A stretch of DNA of 64,000 nucleotides from an uncultured Pseudomonas sp. (lineage in GTDB: Bacteria > Pseudomonadota > Gammaproteobacteria > Pseudomonadales > Pseudomonadaceae). Positions within the stretch are counted from its first letter, which is position 1. The number at the start of each line of letters is the position of its first letter. The position numbers and the translations under genes are program-made. Where the stretch lies: positions 1 to 64,000 of the forward strand of contig NZ_CAMPHV010000002.1 in the NCBI RefSeq assembly GCF_946886105.1. Reading direction: 5' to 3'. The notes beneath the pieces were generated by a model that had not been told where the DNA came from, did not search any database, and was given only the letters and a program-made list of their open reading frames with translations. Of the stretch, positions 43,006 to 50,698 are shown in pieces.

Positions 43006-43461
43006 TCAGGCCTGGCTTTCCAGCCGCGCCTTCAACTGATTCATACCCTGCTCGGCACGCCGGCGCAGGGTGCGCCGCGCCAGCGGCAGGAGCAAATGAC
43101 GAACCCAAGGGCTCTTGCTGCGGCTGAGCATGCGCCAGTCGATGGCGGTCTGTTGCGGGCCCAATTCGGTGAAGCGCACTTCCATACGCGGTAACAGTGG
43201 GGGAAAGCGGCCTTCGGTGATAAACAGCTGGTTGGCGGCGACTTCCTTCACCGTGATCATGATTTGCCGCTGACCGCGCAGCGGGACGATCACGGTTTCG
43301 CGATATTGCTTGCCGACTTGGCCATGGGCCAACTCATTGCTCGAGGTAATGGCGATGACCTTGGGGAACCACTCGGGAAAACGTTCCATGTTGGCCACCA
43401 GGGCGAACGCTTGGGCCGCGCTACAGTCGACGACAGTGTTGCTCTGGACGATCAGATGCAT
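43006..43461 (-). CDS. SRPBCC-family (START-like) protein
   Basis: 151 residues forming one helix-grip domain. The opening VVDCSAAQAFALVANMERFPEWFPKV is typical of polyketide cyclase/dehydrase-like SRPBCC proteins, followed by beta strands and a long C-terminal helix (RRRAEQGMNQLKARLE). The ligand is probably hydrophobic and unknown. The gene stands alone: the MCP is convergent and a 590-bp gap lies upstream. Confidence 0.82.
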   Translation of the reverse strand: MHLIVQSNTVVDCSAAQAFALVANMERFPEWFPKVIAITSSNELAHGQVGKQYRETVIVPLRGQRQIMITVKEVAANQLFITEGRFPPLLPRMEVRFTELGPQQTAIDWRMLSRSKSPWVRHLLLPLARRTLRRRAEQGMNQLKARLESQA

Positions 43462-44047
43462 GGGTTGGGCTCTCTTATTATTGGAAGGTTGTCGGAAGGC
43501 TTGGCAAGCCTAGCAGGCTGTCGAAAAACCACTAAGGTGACCGATATACCGTTGTGGGACGTTCGTATCATATTAGGCCTTCGTTCACCCGGCGCAACGG
43601 CCCGGGGTGTGGTTCCGTTGCTCTGCGTTGCCACGGCCGGCTAGGCGATAAGACGTGGCCGGCCACGCAGGTGTTCCGTAAATGTTTAGCTAGCCCGCAA
43701 CTAAGCATCTGAAAAATCCGATTGAAGCCGCTCGCTCGGCTGTGCGAGCCTGCCGCCATGAGTTTGACATCAGCGTTCTCGCCCTTGCCGCACTGCCTTT
43801 CCCGGCAGCCCGAGCGCCGTCGCCCGGTCTTGCTGCGCAGCCTGGCGGCGCTCCCGGAAATCCTCGCCTTCTGGGCGCTTTGGCATTGCCGCCATGCGCG
43901 CCCACCGGACGCCTTCATCGCCTCGCGTTAGTCGAGTCGCTCAGATCGAGCTGCTCTGATCGAGCCAACTGCCCCCCCGGCAGCCCTTTCCGTTGATTGT
44001 GTTTACGCGACCGTGCCGATTCGCCGCACGGCGCTAGCGAGAGCCTT
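43462..44047. other. Intergenic region before puuA-like gene
   Basis: About 590 bp. A 58-residue frame at 43758-43931 opens with ATG but lacks a clear ribosome-binding site or recognisable features, so it is not called. GC-rich stretches GGCCGTGGCC-like near 43632-43662 may form hairpins. The promoters of both flanking genes must lie here. Confidence 0.4.
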
Positions 44048-45412
44048 ATGCCATTCGCCCCAGTGCAGCACGCCGAGGAGTTCCTCGCGCGACACCCCGA
44101 TATCGAATTGTTCGAGCTGTTCATCCTCGACGCCAACGGCGTGCCGCGCGGCAAGCTATTGCACCGCGACGAGCTGCTCGCCGTTTATCAGAGCGGCCGG
44201 CCGCTGCCCAGCACCATTCTCGGCCTGAGCATCAATGGCGACGACGTCGAGGATTCCGGGCTGGTCTGGGACGTCGGCGATATCGACTGCCGCGCCTACC
44301 CGTTGGCCGGCAGCCTGGTGCCGCTGCCCTGGCGGCAGATTCCCACCGCCGCGGTGCAGGTCAGCATGCACCCCAGCGAGGGCATGCCGGCGACGGTGGC
44401 CGACCCGCGGCATCTGCTGGTGCAGGTGATCGATGCGCTCAAGGCCGAGGGTTACCACCCGGTGATGGCCTGCGAGCTAGAGTTCTACCTGCTCGATCAG
44501 CAGCGCGACGCCGACGGCCGCCCGCAACCGGCCCTCGACCGCGACGGCGGGCGGCCGCGCAGCACCCAGGTTTATGGGCTGCGCGAGCTGGAGCAGATCG
44601 AACCCTTCCTCGCCGACCTCTATGCGGCCTGCAAGCTGCAGGGCATTCCGGCGCGCACGGCGATCTCCGAGTATGCGCCGGGCCAGGTGGAAATCACCCT
44701 GGAGCACGGCGACGCGCTCGCCGCCATGGACCAGGCCGTGCGCTACAAGCGCCTGGTCAAGGGCGTCGCGCATAAACACGGGATGCAGGCCTGCTTTATG
44801 GCCAAGCCGTTCGATCATCTGGCCGGTACCGGCATGCATATGCACGTCAGCCTGGCGGATGCGGCCGGCGACAATCTGTTCGCCAGCAGCGAGCCGGCCG
44901 GCACGCCGTTACTGCGCCAGGCCGTCGGCGGCATGTTGGCGAGCCTGCTCGATTCGCTGCTGCTGTTCTGCCCCAACGCCAACTCCTACCGGCGCTTCCA
45001 GGCCAACAGCTATGCGCCGCTGGCACCGACCTGGGGTATCGACAATCGCACCGTCAGCCTGCGCGTACCGGGCGGGCCGGCGCATACCCGGCATATCGAA
45101 CACCGCATCTGCGGCGCCGACGCCAACCCCTACCTGGCCGCCGCGGCGATCCTCGCCGGCATCCAGCGCGGCATCCACGAAGCCCTGGACCCGGGCGCAC
45201 CGGTCGAAGGCAACGGCTATGCCCAGGCCAAAGAGGTACTGCCCACCGACTGGCTGACCTCGATCCAGGCGCTGGAGCGCTCAACCTGGGCGCGTGAAGC
45301 CTTGGGTGAGGAATTTCTCAAGGTGTACCTGGCGATCAAACGCAGCGAACACCGCCAATTCATGGCCGAGGTCGGCGAGCAGGACTGGCGCTGGTACCTG
45401 AGCAACGCCTGA
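44048..45412 (+). CDS. puuA: Gamma-glutamylputrescine synthetase-like glutamine synthetase
   Basis: 454 residues from the ATG at 44048. A glutamine-synthetase fold protein: FELFILDANGVPRGK at the N-terminus, metal and ATP site segments ACELEFYLLD, GTGMHMHVS, and RIEHRICGADANPYLA without its first residue. PuuA-type enzymes join glutamate to putrescine or other amines using ATP, the first step of the gamma-glutamylated polyamine route. A PuuB-like oxidase follows 86 bp downstream across a family B repeat. A second synthetase of the same family lies at 57158-58510. The exact amine is unknown. Confidence 0.85.
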   Translation: MPFAPVQHAEEFLARHPDIELFELFILDANGVPRGKLLHRDELLAVYQSGRPLPSTILGLSINGDDVEDSGLVWDVGDIDCRAYPLAGSLVPLPWRQIPTAAVQVSMHPSEGMPATVADPRHLLVQVIDALKAEGYHPVMACELEFYLLDQQRDADGRPQPALDRDGGRPRSTQVYGLRELEQIEPFLADLYAACKLQGIPARTAISEYAPGQVEITLEHGDALAAMDQAVRYKRLVKGVAHKHGMQACFMAKPFDHLAGTGMHMHVSLADAAGDNLFASSEPAGTPLLRQAVGGMLASLLDSLLLFCPNANSYRRFQANSYAPLAPTWGIDNRTVSLRVPGGPAHTRHIEHRICGADANPYLAAAAILAGIQRGIHEALDPGAPVEGNGYAQAKEVLPTDWLTSIQALERSTWAREALGEEFLKVYLAIKRSEHRQFMAEVGEQDWRWYLSNA

Positions 45413-45417
45413 CATTC

Positions 45418-45470
45418 GTAGGGTGCGCTGTGCGCACCGTACGTATCTCTGGTGCGCAGGGCGCACCTTA
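45418..45470. repeat. Family B inverted repeat between puuA and puuB
   Basis: GTAGGGTGCGCTGTGCGCACC and a partner GGTGCGCAGGGCGCACCTTA, starting 5 bases after the puuA stop. Confidence 0.7.
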
Positions 45471-45498
45471 CCGCGACAACCGTCGTGAGGATTCTGCA

Positions 45499-46812
45499 AT
45501 GAACGCCATCAGCCAACCCGTAATCCCCGCAGCCGAGCGTTGCCCGTCCTACTACAGCGCCACCCTCAATGAGGAAACCGCCTACCCGACGCTGCAAGGC
45601 CGGCTCAGCGTCGACGTGGTGATCATCGGCGGCGGTTTTACCGGCGTCGCCTCCGCCGTGGAGCTGGCCGAACGCGGCCTGAAAGTCGCCATCGTCGAAG
45701 CCAACAAGATCGGCTGGGGCGCCACCGGGCGCAACGGCGGCCAGGTCACCGGCAGCCTCTCGGGCGACGAGGCGATGCGCAAACAGATGCGCAACAGCCT
45801 GGGCGAGGAGGTCGACGACTTTATCTGGCACCTGCGCTGGCGCGGCCACCAGATCATCAAGCAGCGGGTGGCGAAATACGCCATCGACTGCGACCTCAAA
45901 CACGGCCATCTGCACGCGGCGATGAAGCCGGCGCATATGCGCGAGCTGGAAGCCGCCTACGCCGAGGCGGAGCGCCGCGGCATGGGCGATGAGGTGACCC
46001 TGCTCGACCGCGGCGGGGTGCGCAGCCACCTGGCCAGCGACCTTTACTGCGGCGCCTTGAAGAACAGCCGCAATATGCACCTGCATCCGCTCAACCTGTG
46101 CATCGGTGAAGCCCGCGCCGCGGCCAGCCTCGGCGCGCTGATCTTCGAACATTCGCCGGTTTTGGAAATCATCCATGGCGCCAACCCCGCGGTCGTCACC
46201 GCCCAGGGGCGGATCGACGCCAAGCAGGTGCTGTTGGCCGGCGACGTCTATCACAAGCTCGAGCCGAAAAAGCTCAAGGGCATGATATTCCCGGCCATGG
46301 GCGGCATCGTCGCCACCCAGCCGTTGGGCGAGCTGGCCGCCGAGATCAACCCGCAGGACCTGGCTGTCTACGATTGCCGTTTCGTCCTCGACTATTACCG
46401 CCTGACCGCGGATAAGCGCCTGCTGTTCGGCGGCGGCTGCAACTACTCGGGGCGCGACTCGCGGGACATCGCCGCGGAACTGCGCCCCGGCATCGAGCGC
46501 ACCTTTCCCCAGCTCAAGGGCGTGGCCATCGACTTCCAGTGGAGCTGCGCCATGGGCATCGTGGTCAACCGCATCCCGCAGCTGGGCAAGCTCTCGGACA
46601 ACGTCTGGTACTGTCAGGGCTACTCCGGTCACGGCATCGCCACCACCCATATCATGGGCGAGATCATGGCCAAGGCCCTGACCGGCACGCTGCAGCAGTT
46701 CGACACCTTCGCCGCCTGCAAGCAGATCAAAGTGCCGATGGGCGACGTGTTCGGCAACCCGATGCTGGCGGCCGGCATGTGGTACTACGGTTTGCTGGAA
46801 AAACTGCGTTAA
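45499..46812 (+). CDS. puuB: Gamma-glutamylputrescine oxidase-like FAD oxidoreductase
   Basis: 437 residues from the ATG at 45499 (GTGAGGATTCTGCA upstream). A DAO-family flavoprotein: FAD motif VIIGGGFTGVASAVELAERG, then GWGATGRNGGQ and LLFGGGCNYSG, with CQGYSGHGIATTH near the C-terminus. PuuB-type enzymes oxidise gamma-glutamylputrescine to the aldehyde with release of ammonia and peroxide. Directly downstream of the puuA-like gene, so the two act in sequence. GABA made further down the route would be consumed by the GabT/GabD pair encoded at 30164-33186. Confidence 0.87.
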   Translation: MNAISQPVIPAAERCPSYYSATLNEETAYPTLQGRLSVDVVIIGGGFTGVASAVELAERGLKVAIVEANKIGWGATGRNGGQVTGSLSGDEAMRKQMRNSLGEEVDDFIWHLRWRGHQIIKQRVAKYAIDCDLKHGHLHAAMKPAHMRELEAAYAEAERRGMGDEVTLLDRGGVRSHLASDLYCGALKNSRNMHLHPLNLCIGEARAAASLGALIFEHSPVLEIIHGANPAVVTAQGRIDAKQVLLAGDVYHKLEPKKLKGMIFPAMGGIVATQPLGELAAEINPQDLAVYDCRFVLDYYRLTADKRLLFGGGCNYSGRDSRDIAAELRPGIERTFPQLKGVAIDFQWSCAMGIVVNRIPQLGKLSDNVWYCQGYSGHGIATTHIMGEIMAKALTGTLQQFDTFAACKQIKVPMGDVFGNPMLAAGMWYYGLLEKLR

Positions 46813-47175
46813 GAGAATCTTGATGGCCCGCCGTGGGGTGCGCCGCGCGCACCGAGCATGGCGCTCAGGACAGCCCTCCGAGATGGATCTTTCGCGGCCA
46901 GGGCCGCTCCCACAGGGCGCCAACTTGCAGATCTTTGCGAGGCCGCGACATCGTAGGGTGGACATGCCGAAGGCTTGTCCGCCATTGGCTCCTTAGCGGT
47001 GGACAAGGCTTCACCATGTCCACCCTACAAATGCGCAATCCTGGAGCGATCTGTCGGCACCAAGATTCCCGGATTTCATCCGGGCTACTGGTTAGTGATC
47101 ATGGCGTAATCGTAGGGTGCGCCGCGCGCACCGAGCATGGCGCCCTCGTCAGCCCATAGGTGCGCACAGCGCACC
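46813..47175. repeat. Intergenic cluster of four different dispersed repeats
   Basis: The gap holds a family B half copy (about 46836-46855), a long inverted repeat of another type at 46953-47028 (GTAGGGTGGACATGCCGAAG with inverse ending CATGTCCACCCTAC), a family A half (47066-47087), and a full family B pair at 47112-47179 that runs into the end of the Crp/Fnr gene. No gene is seen. Convergent genes flank it. Confidence 0.7.
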
Positions 47176-47877
47176 CTACGGGGAGGCGGCCTGGCGCAGG
47201 CGGTCGAGGTCGAGGATTTCGATTTCGCCGTAGGTCAGGCGCAGGATGCCCTGGGCTTGCAGTTCCTTGAGGATCTGGTTGGTGGTCTGTCGGGAGATCG
47301 CCAGCATCAGCGCCAATTGTTCCTGGGCCAGGTGGATCACCCTCCGCGGCTCGCTTTCGCCATAGTTGTCGACGATCAGCAGCAGGCGTCGGGCCAGGCG
47401 CGGCGCGGCGGGCAGCAGGCTCATTTCCTCCAGGGCGATAAAGGCCAGGCGCAGCTTCTGGCTCATCAGCAAGGCGAAGTCGCGCCAATAACCCGGTTGT
47501 TGTTCGAGCAGCGCGAGTACCCGGGCCTGGGGAACGTGCAGCAGGGTGCAGGCTTCCTCGGCGAACGCATCGTGGGTGCGCGGTTGGCCGTCGAACAGCG
47601 AGATCTCGCCGAACCAGTAAGGCGCTTCGACCAGCAACAGCAAAGCCTCCTTGCCGCTGGGGCCGACCGCGCCGACGCGCATGCTGCCATCGATCACCGC
47701 ATACAGGCCGCTGGGCTTGTCGCCGCGGCGGAACAGCACCTGGCCGGCGTCCAGGCGCAGCACCTGCGCGGCCTCCAGTAAAGCGCATTGCAGGGCGTCG
47801 GGCAGGTTGGCGAACCAGTGGCCTTCGCTGAGGCGGGCTCGATGGGCGGCGGCATCGTTCAGGTGGTTTTTCTGCAT
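47176..47877 (-). CDS. Crp/Fnr-family transcriptional regulator
   Basis: 233 residues. The N-terminal cyclic-nucleotide-binding-like domain (LRLDAGQVLFRRGDKPSGLYAV; YWFGEISLFDGQPR) is joined by a long helix to a winged helix-turn-helix (LAQEQLALMLAISRQTTNQILKELQAQG, where the family's recognition helix lies). The N-terminal cysteine cluster of true Fnr is absent, so it does not bind an oxygen-sensing iron-sulphur cluster. The GEISLFDG sequence differs from the cAMP-binding consensus, making the effector uncertain. The Mpo1-like gene is divergent 87 bp away. Confidence 0.93.
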   Translation of the reverse strand: MQKNHLNDAAAHRARLSEGHWFANLPDALQCALLEAAQVLRLDAGQVLFRRGDKPSGLYAVIDGSMRVGAVGPSGKEALLLLVEAPYWFGEISLFDGQPRTHDAFAEEACTLLHVPQARVLALLEQQPGYWRDFALLMSQKLRLAFIALEEMSLLPAAPRLARRLLLIVDNYGESEPRRVIHLAQEQLALMLAISRQTTNQILKELQAQGILRLTYGEIEILDLDRLRQAASP

Positions 47878-47964
47878 GGTCGGTCCGCATTGTCGGCTAG
47901 CTGACAGAGGCGGGCGGGGCGTCGCGGCGATGCTCGCATCTTGCCCTGCTCGAGGATCAGCATC

Positions 47965-48489
47965 ATGAAAACCCTAGTCGATCACCTGGCGCAATACGCC
48001 GCCTATCACCGCGACACGCGGAATATTCTCAGCCATTTCATCGGTATTCCGCTGATCGTGGTGGCTGTGGCCGTGCTGCTTTCGCGCCCCGCGGTCGAAG
48101 CCTTCGGCCTGTGGCTGTCGCCGGCGACCCTGACGGCCATGGCGGCGGCAGGCTTCTACCTGCGTCTGGATCTACGTTTCGGTCTGTTGATGAGTCTGCT
48201 GCTGGCGCTCAGCCTGTGGGCCGGCGCGTTGTTGGCGATGCAAACGACGGCGTTGTGGTTGGCCAGCGGTATCGGCTTGTTCGTGATCGGCTGGATCATC
48301 CAGTTCGTCGGCCACTACTACGAAGGGCGCAAACCGGCCTTCGTCGACGATCTGATGGGCTTGGCGGTGGGGCCGCTGTTCGTCGCCGCCGAAGCGGCGT
48401 TTCTGCTCGGCATGCGCAAGGAAGTCGAGCGGCAGATCGTCGAACGCGCCGGGCCTACCGGCGTGCGCCACAACGGGCGCACCGCGTAA
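47965..48489 (+). CDS. Mpo1-like (DUF962) membrane protein
   Basis: 174 residues from the ATG at 47965. About four membrane helices and the family's His-rich signatures: HRDTRNILSHFIGIPLIV near the N-terminus and FVGHYYEGRKPA in the second half. Relatives are iron-dependent dioxygenases that shorten 2-hydroxy fatty acids by one carbon; the histidines that would bind iron are present here. Catalysis in bacteria is less well proved. Alone in its direction; the upstream Crp/Fnr gene is divergent and might control it. Confidence 0.87.
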   Translation: MKTLVDHLAQYAAYHRDTRNILSHFIGIPLIVVAVAVLLSRPAVEAFGLWLSPATLTAMAAAGFYLRLDLRFGLLMSLLLALSLWAGALLAMQTTALWLASGIGLFVIGWIIQFVGHYYEGRKPAFVDDLMGLAVGPLFVAAEAAFLLGMRKEVERQIVERAGPTGVRHNGRTA

Positions 48490-48530
48490 AACCGACCTGC
48501 GCCCGCGGCTTTCCCCGGTGCGGGCGCCCT

Positions 48531-49271
48531 TTACAAGGTCATCCATTCCTCGGTGAACGAACGGCTGTGGCGGTGCACGGTGATGGGGGCGAAGGGGCGG
48601 CCGGAGGCGCTTTGCAGCGTATTGCTCTGGCTATTGAGGTCGCTCAGGGCCGACTTCAGGTATTCCCAGCGGGTCAACAGCGAACCGAGGGCGGGGTTCG
48701 CCTTGGCGTTCAGGGTCGCCAACTCGTTGTCGATTTTCGGGATCAGCTTGCGCTCGTCCTGGCCCAGGTAAGTGTCGGGCAGCTCGCGGGCGATCTCGAA
48801 GTTACCGAAATAGGAGCGACTCAGGTACTGCACGGCGAGGAACTCGATTTGTGCGGCCAATTCGCTGTCGTCCGCCGGCGCCAACTTGCGCGCTTCCAGC
48901 AACACGGCGAGCAAGGCTTTGCTCAGGTCTTCCGGGTAGCGCCACGGCATGTCTTCTTCTTTTGGCCCGAAAGACACGCCCCGGCGAATCTGCACCACCA
49001 GTTCCAGATGGGCATTGCGTAGCGCGTCGCTGCTTTGCGGCAAGCTCTGCACGGCGGCGGCCAATGTCTGCAGATCGGTTTCGAGAGCGTTCTGATGTTT
49101 CTTTTGGAAACCCTCGCCACGTAACAACATCAGGCTGCCGGTAACCCTGCTGGCGTATACCTGAAGTGCTTCCTGAGGGCTGATGGCTTCGGCGAAGGCG
49201 ATCGGCGCAATACTCCCCAACAGACCGAAAGACCAAACTAAAAGCTTGTAAATCAAAGGCTTGGAACGCAT
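48531..49271 (-). CDS. Secreted protein of unknown function
   Basis: 246 residues from the ATG at 49271, with AAGGAG about ten bases upstream. Signal peptide (LLVWSFGLLGSIAPIAFA). The mature part is predicted mostly helical, with heptad-like Leu/Ala patterns (ALETDLQTLAAAVQSL; SKALLAVLLEARKLA) and no cysteines. No family was recognised with certainty; it may be a periplasmic helical adaptor. A perfect 12-bp palindrome ACTCTTAAGAGT lies about 100 bp upstream (49372-49383). Confidence 0.8.
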   Translation of the reverse strand: MRSKPLIYKLLVWSFGLLGSIAPIAFAEAISPQEALQVYASRVTGSLMLLRGEGFQKKHQNALETDLQTLAAAVQSLPQSSDALRNAHLELVVQIRRGVSFGPKEEDMPWRYPEDLSKALLAVLLEARKLAPADDSELAAQIEFLAVQYLSRSYFGNFEIARELPDTYLGQDERKLIPKIDNELATLNAKANPALGSLLTRWEYLKSALSDLNSQSNTLQSASGRPFAPITVHRHSRSFTEEWMTL

Positions 49272-49371
49272 TCCCGGGTGCTCCTTATTGTTTTTCTGCG
49301 CCGTGCGGAGGGCTGTTGGCAGGTGCACAAGCATGTGCCCTAGGTTACTGCACTGCCGTGCTAACGAGATT

Positions 49372-49383
49372 ACTCTTAAGAGT
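49372..49383. promoter_or_regulatory. Palindrome ACTCTTAAGAGT, possible operator
   Basis: A perfect 12-bp palindrome, with flanks ATT and GATT extending the symmetry imperfectly, between the divergent ends of the secreted-protein gene and the methyltransferase gene's 3' side. It is AT-rich and upstream of the secreted-protein start. Confidence 0.3.
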
Positions 49384-49465
49384 GATTTATTAGGAATACG
49401 TCACAGCTCGGGGCTGGTCAGCGTCCGGGAAATCTGTTTTTGCCCGGCGGCTTGCACTCCGCCTC

Positions 49466-50092
49466 TCAGCCTTTGCGCCATACGCTCGCCAGCCAAGGCT
49501 GTTGCTCGCGAGGCAGGCCGGTGGGGCGGTAGTAATGTTCCAACTCGACGAAACCGGCGGCCGTCAGCAGGGTGCGCCAATTGGCCAGGTCGTAATAGGC
49601 GCCGTAGCGGTCGCCGCTCCAGCCTTCCTGGTTGTCGCCGCGCGGGTTGGAGCTGAACAGCACGCCGCCGGGCTTCAAGGTGGCGTGCAGCTGGCGCAAT
49701 ACCCGTGGCAATGCCTGGCTGGGAATATGAAAAAGCACGGCGTTGGCGAAGATGCCGTCGAACTGCTCAGGCGGCAGCTCGAGGGCGAGAAAGTCCTGCA
49801 GCCAGACCTCGCAGCCGCTGTCGCTGCGGGCCATCTCGACGAAGCGCGGGCAGCCGTCGAGGCCGCAGGCCTGGTGGCCGAGGGCGCTGAAGGTGCGCAG
49901 GTCGCGGCCCGGGCCGCAGCCGAAGTCGAGAATCCGCAGCGGCGCCGGCGCCTCGATATGCCGCAGCAACGCGGCGATATTCTGGCTGACGTCGTGGTCG
50001 CGGGTGCCTTCGCGGAACTCCTCGGCACAGCTCTGGTAGTGGGCCAGGGTCAGGGTGCTGATTTTGGCGAGGTCGTCTGGGGTGAGCAGCAT
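49466..50092 (-). CDS. Class I SAM-dependent methyltransferase
   Basis: 208 residues from the ATG at 50092. The SAM-binding motif ILDFGCGPGRDLRTF is followed by the acidic residue after strand two (ACGLDGCP) and by FDGIFANAVLFHIP and LKPGGVLFSSNPRG, the usual class I order. The N-terminus HYQSCAEEFREGTRDHDV resembles small-molecule methyltransferases related to UbiE/tellurite types. The substrate is unknown. It lies downstream of the DUF1348 gene in the same direction, 108 bp away. Confidence 0.88.
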   Translation of the reverse strand: MLLTPDDLAKISTLTLAHYQSCAEEFREGTRDHDVSQNIAALLRHIEAPAPLRILDFGCGPGRDLRTFSALGHQACGLDGCPRFVEMARSDSGCEVWLQDFLALELPPEQFDGIFANAVLFHIPSQALPRVLRQLHATLKPGGVLFSSNPRGDNQEGWSGDRYGAYYDLANWRTLLTAAGFVELEHYYRPTGLPREQQPWLASVWRKG

Positions 50093-50200
50093 GGGGTCGG
50101 GTCCTGGGGCTTTGCGCCTATTAAACCGTGAAACCCGGGGCAATGCCGACGCCCGTGCAAACGTCGGCGGGTTCTCCAGCAGGCTGCTAACGCGGTTCGC

Positions 50201-50677
50201 TTACAGGCCCAGGTCGCTGAGCCCTGGGTGCGTATCCGGGCGCCTGCCCTGGGGCCAGTGGAACAGCCGCTGTTCCGGGCTGATCGCCAGGTCGTTGATG
50301 CTGGCATGACGCTCGCGCATCAGCCCCTGTTCGTCGAACTCCCAGTTTTCGTTGCCGTAGGAGCGCCACCACTGACCGTCGGCATCGTGCCATTCGTAGG
50401 CGAAGCGCACGGCAATGCGGTTGTCGCTGAAGGCCCAGAGTTCCTTGATCAGGCGGTATTGCTGTTCGCGTTGCCATTTGCCGGCGAGAAAGGCGCGGAT
50501 CTGCTCGCGGCCCCGGGGAAACTCGTTGCGGTTACGCCAGCGGCTGTCCTCGCTATAGGCCAGGGCGACGCGTTCGGGATCGCGGCTGTTCCAGCCATCT
50601 TCGGCCATGCGGACTTTCTGCACGGCGGTTTCATGGCTGAAGGGCGGCAGCGGTGGGCGGGCTTGTGACTGGCTCAT
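50201..50677 (-). CDS. DUF1348 protein, NTF2-like fold
   Basis: 158 residues. The DUF1348 signature [22 protein letters not shown] and [19 protein letters not shown] is clear, followed by [23 protein letters not shown]. Such proteins are single NTF2-like domains, probably small-molecule binding or isomerase-like, with unknown role. It starts 21 bp after the large flavin/ferredoxin oxidoreductase gene, suggesting one operon with it and the GST gene. Confidence 0.88.
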   Translation of the reverse strand: MSQSQARPPLPPFSHETAVQKVRMAEDGWNSRDPERVALAYSEDSRWRNRNEFPRGREQIRAFLAGKWQREQQYRLIKELWAFSDNRIAVRFAYEWHDADGQWWRSYGNENWEFDEQGLMRERHASINDLAISPEQRLFHWPQGRRPDTHPGLSDLGL

Positions 50678-50698
50678 AAAGGCTCCGGGAGTGATTGT

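Noticed and set aside
43758..43931. 58-residue small protein before the puuA-like gene
   Set aside because: No clear ribosome-binding site, signal peptide or membrane segment, and the composition looks like random GC-rich sequence.
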